In this document: one piece after another, positions 1-10,207 of the stretch | How the letters are laid out: each line of letters opens with the position of its first letter | Position numbering within the stretch: the first letter of the stretch is position 1 | Assembly: GCF_024362695.1 (NCBI RefSeq) | Contig: NC_065423.1 | Coordinates: 5,511,001-5,575,000 of the forward strand | Length of the DNA stretch: 64,000 bases | Reading direction: 5' to 3' | DNA from: Pectinophora gossypiella | Lineage: Eukaryota; Arthropoda; Insecta; Lepidoptera; Gelechiidae | Made by a program: the position numbers and the translations under genes | Notes under the pieces: generated by a model | What the model saw: the letters and a program-made list of their open reading frames with translations, nothing else | Database searches by the model: none | What the model was told of the DNA's origin: nothing

Positions 1-3000
1 CAAGAAACTAAACTGGGGTACATAGTCTCCGGTCCCACTGGAAATCCTCGTAACACACAAGTATGGTGCAATCTAAGCCAATTCGATACAATACAAGAAC
101 AACTGAGTAAATTTTGGGCTATCGAAGAAATACCAGAACCTCACAAGCCAGTTTACTCCAAAGAGGAAACCTCTTGTGAAGAGCACTTCGCCCACAACTT
201 TGTTCGTGAAGATGATGGACGGTTTTCGGTGGCAATTCCCCTTAAGATGCCAGAAACTGTACTGGGTGACTCTTACGAGAGAGCAAAGAATTGTTTTCTT
301 TCTTTGGAGAGGAGGTTTCAAAAACAAGAAAAACTGAAGGCCATGTACAAAGATTTCATGAAAGAATATGGCGATTTAGGGCATATGACTAAAGGTGACA
401 TCAACAAACCGCCCAAGAATTCATATTTTCTGCCACACCATGGCGTGCTGCGCGAACAGAGCACCACTACTAAATTGCGCGCTGTCTTTAACGCGAGCGC
501 GTCCACTACTTCCGGACTATCACTGAATGATATTCAGATGGTAGGGCCGACGATACAGAGTGATTTGCTCTCCATACTTCTAAGATTTCGGCAGCATCGC
601 TATGTTTTGGCAGGAGACATCGAGAAGATGTATAGGCAGGTGTTAATCCACAAGAATCAACGTCATTTGCAGCAAATTATTTGGCGTGATGATCCGTCAA
701 AACCACTAGAAGTGTACACGTTAAATACAGTGACTTACGGCACTGCGTCTGCACCCTTTCTCTCGGTTCGATGTCTAAAGCAATTAGCCGACGAGTGCAA
801 GAATGAGCAAATACGTCAGATTATCAACGAAGACTTCTATGTGGACGATTTGCTCACAGGGGACGCAACTGCTGAAGGTCTTACAAGTATTAAGTCACAA
901 GTAACAGACGTGCTAGCATCAGGATGCTTCAACCTACGAAAGTTTAGATCAAACTTACCTGCTTGCAATTCTTCTGAATCCTCAGACGCTCGTTCTGTAG
1001 TCGATTCGAATGAACATCAGCAGTCGAGTGCACTTGGTTTGAAGTGGTCGCTTCCTGATGACCAGTTACAATTCACAGTTAATGAGAATCAATCTGCTAA
1101 GATTACAAAAAGAGTCATTTTATCGACGATCTCACAAGTATTCGATCCCTTAGGCCTTCTTAGCATCTTTATTATCATTGGAAAAGTTCTTCTTCAAAAG
1201 CTTTGGCTTCATAAATTACAATGGGATGACCCATTGCCTCGAGAAATCTACAATTTGTGGTCAAAATTCGTTAGTAGCTTGTCCCTTGTCAGTCAAATTA
1301 GCATTCCGAGACACGTGGTTTGTGATTCTCCTACAAATATTCAGTTGCATGTCTTCAGTGACGCATCAAAGGACGCTTACGGTGCCTGTGTCTATGTTAG
1401 ATCTGAAGACACAGAAGGTAATGTCACGGTTCATTTGCTGTGTGCAAAGAGTAGAGTGGCGCCTTTGAAAGCGAATACAATACCGCGTCTTGAACTATGT
1501 GGAGCTGCTGCTGCTTCAAGGCTTCTAACGAAAGTTTTGATGTCCACACGTATAAACGTTAAAACATGCTTCTTATGGACGGATTCTTCTGTTGTCATAG
1601 GCTGGTTAAAGACACCACCAAACAAGTTGAAGCAATATGTTAAAAATAGAGTGGCTAGTATACAAGAATTGACCGAAAACCATACTTGGCGGCACGTGCC
1701 TACTGCATGTAATCCTGCAGACCTATTAAGTAGAGGTGTCACTACTTTAGACACCAACAAAATGACTTTATGGTGGAACGGTCCCCAGTTTCTAACACTC
1801 TCTGAAAACTCTTGGCCAAATAAATCTTTTGATTATGTCGAATCTGATCTTCCAGAAGTTGTAGCTAATGTCGCTTGCTCACAAGAATCTAATGAGTTAT
1901 TTCCATTTTCGCGTTTTTCTCAACTAAGAAAACTAACTAATACCATGGTCTACGTCTTACGGTTTATTTCTAATTGCAAAGATTCCAAAAATGCAAATAA
2001 GGGTTTCATTACACATACAGAGAGGCAAAATGCATACAATACTTTACTTAAACTATCACAAGAAGAAACCTTTAAGGAAGAATCTAAATTATTAACTAAT
2101 GGTCAACAGCTGCCACGCAAGAATAGGCTTCTGTCTTTAAGTCCATTTGTTGATGATACTGGAGTGATTAGAGTAGGAGGCCGTATAAAACATGGAAATT
2201 TCAGTTATTCCAAGAAGCATCCCGTCTTGCTTTCGTCTAAACATCCATTGACAAGGCTGATTTTTGAACAAGAACATCTCCGTCTATTGCACGCGGGACC
2301 TCAGTTACTTCTGTGTTCAATACGAGAACATTTGTGGCCTATCGGTGGTCGTAACTTAGCAAAGCACGTTGTGCACAAGTGTTTACGGTGCTTTCGCTTA
2401 AACGCGCAAACTGTTACTCCGATTATGGGCAATCTCCCAGAGCGACGCCTCCATCCAGGGTATCCTTTCCAGACTTCTGGAATGGACTATGCAGGTCCTA
2501 TAACAGCGTTAAGTAAAAAAGGTCGCGGAAGTAAAACCGAGAAAGTATACATCGCTATATTCGTTTGCTTCACTACCAAATCCATTCATCTCGAGCTTGT
2601 AGGCGACTTAACCAAAGACTCCTTTCTTTCTGCTTTACGGAGATTCATAGCCAGACGATCTAAACCACAATGCTTATACTCCGATAACGGTACACAGTTT
2701 GTAGGCGCACGAAATGAATTACGTAAATTCTTTAAGGACAATGCTCACTTAATAACTAATGATATGTCACAAGAAGGTATAGATTTCAAGTTTCTACCAG
2801 CATATGCTCCTCATATGGCAGGACTAGCAGAGGCAGGTGTGAAATCTGTAAAGGCACACTTACGTCGTGTATTAGGTGATGCTCATTTAGTTTTCGAGGA
2901 TTTGTATACTGTCCTAGTACAAATCGAGGCAGTTTTAAATTCAAGGCCCCTGACTGCCATGTCGACAGACCCACATGACTTGACTCCACTAACTCCAGGA

Positions 3001-3426
3001 CACTTTTTGGTGGGACGACCTCTTACTGCTTTGCCGACTCCTGCGCTGATGGATGTCAACGAGAATCGACTCAAACGTTTTGAGAGATTAGAGCGCATGC
3101 GACAACAATTCTGGGCTCGCTGGGCCAAGGAGTACGTCGGTGAACTGCAGCAGCGTACAAAATGGCGTTCATCTAACGGAATCTTGCAAGAAGGGACACT
3201 CGTATTAATTAAAGAAGATTCAATTCCCCCGATGAAGTGGAGTCTAGGACGCGTGATCAAGGCTTATCCAGGCACAGATTCTATTACCAGAGTTGCAGAT
3301 CTTCGCACAAGCAAAGGAATTGCTCGTCGTGCTTTTAATAGAATTTGCCCCTTGCCAATAGAAGCACCAACCGATGAGGAGTTGAAAGACAGGCCTTTCA
3401 ACGCTGGGGGGCATGTTAAGAATTAA
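1..3426 (+). CDS. BEL/Pao retrotransposon pol polyprotein, 5' truncated by window edge
   Basis: The frame is open from base 1 to the stop at 3424-3426 (1141 visible codons), so the real start lies left of the window; the first GTG/ATG codons near 229-250 are internal. Visible codons 1-12 (QETKLGYIVSG) look like the end of the retroviral-type aspartic protease. Reverse transcriptase follows, with GDIEKMY (Asp at codon 206) and the catalytic YVDD at codons 280-283. RNase H has FSDAS (Asp 454), PRLEL (Glu 498) and TDSSV (Asp 528). The integrase has an HHCC zinc region near codons 755-800, then core residues Asp 829 (SGMDYAG), Asp 895 (YSDNGTQF) and Glu 944 (GLAEAG). The C-terminal part (codons about 1050-1130, LKRFERLERMRQQFW) matches the DUF5641 type tail of Pao elements. 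No frameshift or stop interrupts it, so this copy is young. Gag and the 5' LTR are outside the window. Confidence 0.95.
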   Translation, partial: QETKLGYIVSGPTGNPRNTQVWCNLSQFDTIQEQLSKFWAIEEIPEPHKPVYSKEETSCEEHFAHNFVREDDGRFSVAIPLKMPETVLGDSYERAKNCFLSLERRFQKQEKLKAMYKDFMKEYGDLGHMTKGDINKPPKNSYFLPHHGVLREQSTTTKLRAVFNASASTTSGLSLNDIQMVGPTIQSDLLSILLRFRQHRYVLAGDIEKMYRQVLIHKNQRHLQQIIWRDDPSKPLEVYTLNTVTYGTASAPFLSVRCLKQLADECKNEQIRQIINEDFYVDDLLTGDATAEGLTSIKSQVTDVLASGCFNLRKFRSNLPACNSSESSDARSVVDSNEHQQSSALGLKWSLPDDQLQFTVNENQSAKITKRVILSTISQVFDPLGLLSIFIIIGKVLLQKLWLHKLQWDDPLPREIYNLWSKFVSSLSLVSQISIPRHVVCDSPTNIQLHVFSDASKDAYGACVYVRSEDTEGNVTVHLLCAKSRVAPLKANTIPRLELCGAAAASRLLTKVLMSTRINVKTCFLWTDSSVVIGWLKTPPNKLKQYVKNRVASIQELTENHTWRHVPTACNPADLLSRGVTTLDTNKMTLWWNGPQFLTLSENSWPNKSFDYVESDLPEVVANVACSQESNELFPFSRFSQLRKLTNTMVYVLRFISNCKDSKNANKGFITHTERQNAYNTLLKLSQEETFKEESKLLTNGQQLPRKNRLLSLSPFVDDTGVIRVGGRIKHGNFSYSKKHPVLLSSKHPLTRLIFEQEHLRLLHAGPQLLLCSIREHLWPIGGRNLAKHVVHKCLRCFRLNAQTVTPIMGNLPERRLHPGYPFQTSGMDYAGPITALSKKGRGSKTEKVYIAIFVCFTTKSIHLELVGDLTKDSFLSALRRFIARRSKPQCLYSDNGTQFVGARNELRKFFKDNAHLITNDMSQEGIDFKFLPAYAPHMAGLAEAGVKSVKAHLRRVLGDAHLVFEDLYTVLVQIEAVLNSRPLTAMSTDPHDLTPLTPGHFLVGRPLTALPTPALMDVNENRLKRFERLERMRQQFWARWAKEYVGELQQRTKWRSSNGILQEGTLVLIKEDSIPPMKWSLGRVIKAYPGTDSITRVADLRTSKGIARRAFNRICPLPIEAPTDEELKDRPFNAGGHVKN
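3404..3411 (+). promoter_or_regulatory. Probable polypurine tract
   Basis: A G-rich run (ctgggggg) lies just before the TGTT start of the LTR, the usual place for the plus-strand primer of LTR retroelements. It lies inside the pol frame. Confidence 0.6.
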
Positions 3427-3710
3427 CTACGTAGATATACTTACCTATACTTACCTGCATCAGCTGATGTCGGGCACCCCCGCGCGCCCCTCCTGCGTCG
3501 CCGCGCCGAAGTCATTCTACCAGTCATTCATTCGCTCTCTCTTTCATACTCACTCGCTCGACCACGCCCAAGCCGTACACGCACAATTTTATCATGTAAA
3601 TTACCAGTATTGAAGAATAATTATTACAACAGCATTATCAAGAAAACGTCTTTTATTGAAGTTCCTGAACAACGGTACCTCAAGACAACCGGGCCCATAA
3701 CCGAAAAACA
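3414..3710 (+). repeat. 3' LTR of the BEL/Pao element (boundaries inferred)
   Basis: The segment begins TGTTAAG right after the polypurine tract and ends AAAAACA, giving the TGTT...AACA inverted ends usual for LTRs; length 297 bp. It carries a GC-rich block (about 3475-3510) and the pol stop codon lies 10 bases inside it. Because the 5' LTR is outside the window, the right boundary rests only on the terminal motif. The short open frames across it (3413-3613, 3610-3960) look fortuitous. Confidence 0.65.
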
Positions 3711-5755
3711 ATGTACCTATATTTTACATAATTCAATTATCTTGTCAGAGAAAATACAATATGGCGGCTTGACAGACGACGGTTATGCAGATTGTTTTGT
3801 ATTTCGAAAATTGAATGAATGTTCCGAAATTAAAAACTTTGAATGTGCCTCTTATTGTCTCTGGTGTATCCATCTAACGAAGAGGGAGATAGTAATACGC
3901 ATTGCTATAACTTTTGACTCAACACAACTGCATATTAAAATGTTAATAAACATCTTATAGTCATAAGTTGTAACAAAAACTAAAAATGTGTACAAGTTGT
4001 CTTCTAATGACTTATATATAGACATGAGTCTATACATATAGTATTCATAATATCAAATTGGCTACCACTGGCTTGTTTTAATGTCGTGCAAAACATTGTT
4101 GTAGCGTAAGTAATTATAATTAAGTACTCATAGGTATTTAGGTATATCCGTATAAGTTTATCCCAAGGCAAATAGCAGTACCCTGCACTTAAACTCTATA
4201 AACTGAGATATTCCGGAGGTATTAACTGATTTTATGACATCCATACAGAACATTAAAGCTAGTTTTACATATGCCACACAGGTTATGCGTTTACTTAGAA
4301 GTTGCGTGTCGATTTCTCGGATATCATCGTCAAACAACATTCAATATTCTTTATAATGGTACAAAACTTATGTAAGTACATAAAGCTTTCCCTACTAGGT
4401 TGGGCAGAGACAGTACAGTGGTAGGTATACAAGCACCACGAAGTATACGATGAACAATTAGGAATGTTATGTTACCTAAGCTTTTTTAACTTTCACAAAG
4501 ATCCAGAAGCTGGGATACCGTAACCATTTTAATATAATAATTTAATAACACATTGCACGCGTGAAGTCATGGGTATCATAAGTAAGTATATAGGTAAGCT
4601 TCTGATATTGACTAAAACCGGAACCATTCTTTAATTTTAATTGATGTGTTGCTGTTGCAGTTTCTTCTCCTCAGCCATAACACTTTGCGAAATGACGTAT
4701 TCATGATAATTACGTTAATAAATGGTTCTGATTCCTAAGAGTAAATATCCGCAGCATAACCCTAGAAACCATTAAAAATCCTCCTAACCAAAAGATATAT
4801 TTCCAAGACCCTCCAAGCAATTACCACGAAGAAACCCAAACTTTTTCAAGTCAAAAAAGCTCTATTAACAACACACAAGCCCATCCATCATTGTTTCAAC
4901 TCAAAGATCTCTTTATACCTCTCAAGAAACAATGTGCGCCCGGGCAATAGGTAAAAGGGCGAGCATAACACGTACCTTCACTTATACATTTTCAAAAATA
5001 CCGAACAAAACGAAGCTTTTTCTCAGTACTCAATACATTGCGTGCGATGTTTACAGTCGGTATCGAGGCACTCTTTTTGGCGTTGCAATGTATATGGTAC
5101 AATATAGAGTGTGGAGTAGTGGGAGGGATCTTGGTGCGGCAAGGGAATGCGGTTCGTGAGAAAAAATGGTAAAAAAAGGTCTCGCTTCCGATCCGCTCGG
5201 CTAGATAGCGCAGGTGGCGAGGGAAACTCACGCGCAGCCGGGGATTAAGAATACTCCGAGTTTAAGGTTCCCCTAGTCGGAGGGCTACACTTGGATAGGT
5301 ACCGGCTTGTAGGTAACGACACACTTACAGATAATGTGCATTTGTCACGTAACATACAATCGGATAAAACAGATAGATTTCTTATTTTTTAGTCTGTATA
5401 AAATAAATGACCATCAATCCGTATTTATGACATAATGTATTGAGTAAGACAAACAGCTGATTCCTTGAGTTATGGACACAGAGACATGTGATTCTATCTA
5501 GGCATACCCTGACCTCTAATTGCAAATTGGTATTTTTAAAGGTCACAGGGTTCTGCAAACTTATGATCAGTCAAACACTCTTATAGTAGTTAAACATAGC
5601 TGGTGAGGAGCGGATGCGTAACATCTACTATACACCTCTGGCTAGCCCCTCGGGGATCTAGGCGTGATGCTATTAATATAGCATAATAATAATATAATTA
5701 TTATGGCCTATTAATGGCCACGGCCAGTTTATGTATGTTATCTTATAAATTCGCA

Positions 5756-5892
5756 CCGATGTACTACATCACTAATTTAAGAGCCACGCTCTTGTCAGTG
5801 TAGCATTCTTCATGCTACTTTTTAGGAAAAAAATAGGGCAGTGGTTTTCCTCTTGCCTTCCGCCTGACGCGGGTGGGACGGCGCCCAGTGTA
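5756..5892 (-). repeat. Non-LTR retrotransposon 3' end, copy 1
   Basis: Read on the minus strand this ends 'gaatgctacactgacaagag' followed by a gtggctcttaaattagtgatg tail. The same terminus occurs at 6963-7030, 46098-46212 and 54537-54640, and it matches the end of the open RT-like fragment at 21399-21627. The tail of TGA units is typical of elements that end in short tandem repeats rather than poly(A). Confidence 0.7.
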
Positions 5893-6962
5893 GTCTATTA
5901 CAAAACCATATTAGGACCGATTTACTATTTAAACTAAAAGTAGAGCATACAATTTATGTTAAAGACACTAAAACTTCAATACGGAACCTCACACAATAGA
6001 AAAGAAAGGTACCTTTGATTTTTTGAGTAGAGGCATCAGGAATTCAGTAGCAGGTTGTCATTTGTTACTTTTTATTATTATTTACGACCGTGTCCTCTAT
6101 CTTTTACACCTTTGTTGGGAGACATTCAAACCGTTGAGTCAATGTTTATGTTTTTTATTTCGGTATTTAAGTTTTTAATAAGAAACCTTTAAAATATTTA
6201 GTAAGTGAATCAAAATATCTATTTGGAATGCTAAACACGTACAAATATGAATAAGATATCAATTGTATAAATAGTTTATTACAGTCTATAGCAATCCAAA
6301 AGAAATTCCAGTGAAATGCGTGCCCAAACTCTAAATCACGTTATGTTCATTTACAATAAATAGACGGGCATTTTATTGCTTCATTTTGTTTATAATTATA
6401 CAACATTAATATGCATTCTATTTAAATTAAAGTATAAGAATGCTGCAACACGGCGTATTAGTTATCCGTCACTTTCGAAGCTGATAGCCAACCGGAATGG
6501 AAAACACCCAACAAGCAACATGAGTATTAAAGCCTGTTCCAATCAAATTCAAAACCATCGCATACAAGGTTTATAATCCATCGGAGCGAAAGAATCGAAT
6601 TTAAAATCGATAAAAGTTGAGTCACGATTCGTATGAATCGATTAATTTGAATCTGTACATGCGAAAATCTCCTTCTTTAATATAAAGGTTAAATGAATGC
6701 CCACCTGTGGTCACACGCGGTCTCACTCATTCAATTAACTTTTCATAATTACTCATTATATTTTGCATTTGCATGTTAACTGAAGGAACATTGTTGATGA
6801 AAGAGGGTATACTGCCAATAAAAAGCATACAACCTGTGGGTGCTGTTTAGGTTCAAATATTGTTGTGCGACTTGGAGACGTGCGATATTATGCTGATGAC
6901 GATGAATGCTATTTAACAACTGTGAGAGACTCCTCAGCGCTTCCCAAAGTGGCTAGTAAAGG

Positions 6963-7030
6963 AACATCATCATCATCACTAATTTAAAAGCTATGCTCTT
7001 GTCGGTGTAGCATTCTCCATGCTACTTTCT
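6963..7030 (-). repeat. Non-LTR retrotransposon 3' end, copy 2
   Basis: Minus-strand copy of the same terminus, with a (CAT)n run at its left edge, which is the TGA-unit tail read backwards. Only about the last 70 bp remain. Confidence 0.65.
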
Positions 7031-7889
7031 TACTTGATTTCCTTTTCTTTACTTTTTTATGATGAAGGAACAAATAATAAAAATAAAATTCTTAAAAGAA
7101 CAATTTAAAAACAGCGGGCCCTGCAACCTGTATCAAAGTGCCCCCGTTGCAATTTTCACTTAAAATTAATAAAAAATATACCTACATCAAGTCCCACCAA
7201 GATGGAAACTTAGCATTATCAAACATTTTTTCTTATTGTTGTTTGGTTACAAAAACCTATCCTTCATTCAATCAATTTAATCTGTATGAAAGAATAAGGA
7301 GAAAACAGGAGAGAACTAAAAAACAGAATCCTAGTACGTCTATCCTGGTACATAGGGCTCATCGGCACATCGTGATGTCGTTTACGACTTGTTAAAGGTT
7401 AACTAATTCATTGTTAAACACTTCAGCATTCAAGCGCTTTAGTTTCCATTTGGTCAAGTGGCTTTAAATCCTTTCTCTTAAAGAACTTTCTTACTTTCTT
7501 ACATTTAATTATCGCTATATCGTAAAAGAGAACCATTCAATTTGTAAAGTAAAAAGGTGCACTTTATGGCCGTCGGTTTCTACGTTCACTCGTCGAATTT
7601 GAAAGGTTTCATTACAACATTCACTGCTGGAATTTATACACTAATTTACTAATTATTTTCTTGCAATAAAACCCATTCATTACCTTTCATATACACCCCA
7701 TATTATTACTTTCATACGTCATAAATATTTAAGATTTACTGTAGGCATGTTTTCTCTTGCAACCTTCATGCACTCATAATAGAAAACTGCCAATAAATTC
7801 TGTAAACTTTAGTTGAATACATTAATTTATATATGCGATAGATAAACAACTTCAGAAACATTCTGGAGCATAAGTAAAGAGTTTTATTA

Positions 7890-9525
7890 CACTTCTCATC
7901 AAAAAAATCGAAACACTTCCGTTTTCATTGTTTCTGTCCGAATTTAACACAAAAAAGAATTCATACGATGAAAAAAAATACATAAATGTATAGCTGGCAG
8001 TTTGGCCATTACAGTAATAAGCGAAAATTCTAAATTCAAAATTAGAATTTCATTTGTTTATCTTATAAACGAAATGAATCACTGTTTTGAGACAAATGTG
8101 TGTTTAGGGTTGGAGTACATTTAGCGTTTAAAAACTAAAAATTGGCGCCTATCCTTAAACTTTTTGTTTTTTATTTCAATACTGTGACTTTGGGACGTCT
8201 GAAAAAAGGTTTTTTTTCTAAAACGTATGGATACTTCGCCCACAGAAGCCGCCCAAGTTGTGGCATTGCTGGATTCTGGCCTTAGTCAGCGTGTTGTGGC
8301 TGCAAGACTGCATCTAAGCCTGTCATCTGTTCATAGAGTCTATAAACGTTATCGGGAGACTGGTTTGTTCACGCGCCGTTCAGGATCTGGCAGGAATCGG
8401 GTCACTTCTGAGCGAGATGATCGATTTATTGTAACAACTTCTTTAAGAAATCGACGCCTTAACGCTTTTCAACTGCAGCAGCGGCTTCGTGTTGTACGAA
8501 GGGTGGCTGTAAGTGACTCTACAATTAGAAGAAGGTTGAAGGATCGTGGACTGGTACCGCATAAGCCAGCAAATGGGCCGAAATTAACTGCAGACCATCG
8601 AAGAGCGCGCCTTAACTTTGCACGTGAGCACCTAAATTGGTCATACCTACAGTGGAGCAAAGTTCTCTTTTCTGATGAGTGTAAAATTATGCTGTATGGT
8701 AACGACGGAAGGAACAAGGTCTACAGAAGAGACGGAGAACGCTATGCACAATGCTGCATTGAAGAAAAGGTCAGCTATGGTGGCGGTTCGTGGACGGTTT
8801 GGGGAGGAATCAGCGCCGACGGTAAGACAGAGCTTGCTTTCGTGTCTGGGCCACGTCTGCCTGCACTAAACTGTCATCGGTACGTCGAAGAGTGTCTCGA
8901 GCCTCATGTGATGCCCTATGCACATTTTATTGGCAACGGCTTCATATTCATGCACGACAATGCTAGGGCTCACACCGCGGGCGTCGTACGAGATTATCTT
9001 AACGAAGTCGATATCTCTATTATGGAATGGCCAGCAAGAAGCCCGGACATGAATCCCATTGAACATCTGTGGGATGAATTAAAGAGACGAATTCGAGCAA
9101 GAGATCCTGCCCCAGAAACACTTAGCCAGCTGCAAGATGCAATCCAAGAGGAATGGGACAATATACCACAGCATGTGATCGTGACTCTCATCCGATCGAT
9201 GAAGAACCGTATGGAAGCAGTAATTAGAGCTCGGGGAGGGAATACAAGTTATTAAATAAACGTTTTTTAGCTTTTTTTTTCATTTACGTGTGTTGTTTTA
9301 TCCATTTCCTTTATACTCCATACGGAATAAAAATGACTCATTTAACAAAATACGAAACCTATGAAAAATTCATTTAAATTTAGAACATTAACATTAAGAT
9401 TTGATAAGCTCATATTACTCACTATTAAACGACATTTAACATTTATTCCTAAATGTACACATTTTTCTGATAATCCTGACAAAACGTAAACTTGCAAGGT
9501 GTTTCGATTTTTTTGATGAGAAGTG
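7890..9525 (+). mobile_element. Tc1-type transposon, copy 1 (complete)
   Basis: Length 1636 bp with perfect 27-bp terminal inverted repeats that start CACTTCTCATC; the left one is at 7890-7916 and its complement ends at 9525. The left flank is TA (7888-7889), the expected Tc1/mariner target, but the right flank is AA, so one side of the TA duplication has changed. It holds one intact transposase frame. The copy at 29397-31032 has the same length and I count only three base differences, all G here and A there. It lies upstream of the first recognised TTC28 exon, in the same orientation as the gene. Confidence 0.95.
8227..9255 (+). CDS. Tc1-family transposase (DD34E)
   Basis: 342 codons, the normal length for a Tc1 transposase, which cuts the element out and inserts it at TA sites in the nucleus. 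The N-terminus is a paired-like helix-turn-helix region (residues about 5-110, e.g. LSQRVVAARLHLSLSSVHR) with a GRPR-like GSGRNR linker. The catalytic triad is visible: Asp in LFSDECK, Asp in FMHDNARAH and Glu in MNPIEHLWDELK, with 34 residues between the second Asp and the Glu. The ATG at 8227 is the first in frame and precedes the helix-turn-helix, so I keep it. A TTAAATAAA motif directly follows the stop and may serve as the polyadenylation signal. No stop or frameshift breaks it. Confidence 0.96.
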   Translation: MDTSPTEAAQVVALLDSGLSQRVVAARLHLSLSSVHRVYKRYRETGLFTRRSGSGRNRVTSERDDRFIVTTSLRNRRLNAFQLQQRLRVVRRVAVSDSTIRRRLKDRGLVPHKPANGPKLTADHRRARLNFAREHLNWSYLQWSKVLFSDECKIMLYGNDGRNKVYRRDGERYAQCCIEEKVSYGGGSWTVWGGISADGKTELAFVSGPRLPALNCHRYVEECLEPHVMPYAHFIGNGFIFMHDNARAHTAGVVRDYLNEVDISIMEWPARSPDMNPIEHLWDELKRRIRARDPAPETLSQLQDAIQEEWDNIPQHVIVTLIRSMKNRMEAVIRARGGNTSY

Positions 9526-9542
9526 AACTTTATTTTACTTTA

Positions 9543-9690
9543 GGTATTTATTTCTTGTTGCGCCATCCCGCATCCAAGTTGTTTATAAATGTTTGGTAGT
9601 GGTTGCGTGGAAAAATTTGTAATGTATCCATATCTGATATGTTGATATTTAGGTCTGTGCAATAAAGTATATTTGATTTGATTTGATAAG
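9543..9690 (+). repeat. LINE-like 3' end with GATTT tail
   Basis: Contains 'cttgttgcgccatcccgcat' and ends 'gcaataaagtatatttgatt' plus TTGATT units. A second copy of the same tail lies at 11764-11950. It resembles the 3' UTR of a Jockey/CR1-like non-LTR retrotransposon; no coding part remains. Confidence 0.6.
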
Positions 9691-9864
9691 TAGCTTAGCT
9701 TGGCGATATGTATAAAATAAGCAACTAAAATAGCCTATTCATACACCCATTCACCAATAAGACAATCCACAACCACTCCTGATAGTAATTCTATGATGAT
9801 TATTACGAGTATGAACAAAGAGGATTCCGTGCTTTGGAAAGTTATATACTGAACTAATTATTAG

Positions 9865-9945
9865 GTCGTTAAATGAGCCATGTCAGGGGCCTTTGGAGGC
9901 TCAGTAACGAGTTATAAACCTCTCAGGGTTGGTAAGATCGGTCAT
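9865..9945 (+). repeat. SINE family A fragment (A1)
   Basis: Plus-strand fragment of the body of the tRNA-derived SINE described at 12281-12589, recognised by 'gagccatgtcaggggccttt' and the following GGCTCA block. The head and tail are missing. Confidence 0.65.
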
Positions 9946-10037
9946 CCCCCTTACAATGCAGGTGAAAGATTAATAAGTATGAATAAAGTATGTGTAACAA
10001 AATAATATATACCTACTGATATACTGTTCTATTACAG

Positions 10038-10207
10038 GTAGAGCCGACTGGCTCGGCCTCTCTGGGGGCCGCGTCGAGGGCCCTCTTTGTGGAGAAAGTC
10101 AGGGCCTCAAACGCAGCCTGCCAAGCGGGGGACTTCGCCACCGCTGTGGCCCTCTACACTGATGCCCTAACATTGGACCCTGCCAACCACATTCTCTACA
10201 GTAACAG
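10038..10207 (+). CDS. TTC28: TTC28 exon with TPR 1 (first recognised exon)
   Basis: The acceptor is 'ttctattacag' and the donor GTATTT follows AAC-AG. It encodes VEPTGSASLGAA, then FVEKVRASNAACQAGDF and the first TPR. The exon opens in phase 0 with no in-frame ATG before the first TPR, so another exon must supply the N-terminus. In vertebrate TTC28 the segment before this TPR is short and low-complexity, which would make the missing exon hard to see. It is distinctly GC-rich against the AT-rich intron sequence. Confidence 0.93.

Larger units (their letters stand above)
3711..7887. other. Non-coding interval with decayed repeats
   Basis: No coding exon is supported here. Short open frames lack codon structure or family motifs. 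Recognisable pieces are a fragment of SINE family C (about 5615-5690) and two 3' ends of a non-LTR element on the minus strand (5756-5892 and 6963-7030). A moderately GC-rich stretch at 5160-5290 is not repetitive within the window and could hold a promoter or leader exon of the downstream TTC28 gene, but no splice-linked frame proves it. Confidence 0.5.

Noticed and set aside
3610..3960. 116-codon open frame after the BEL element
   Set aside because: It runs across the LTR edge into flanking DNA and has no recognisable motif; fortuitous.
4932..5159. 75-codon frame starting MCARAIGKRASITRTFTYT as a TTC28 first exon
   Set aside because: It ends in a stop before any usable donor in the right phase and shows no similarity to known TTC28 N-termini.
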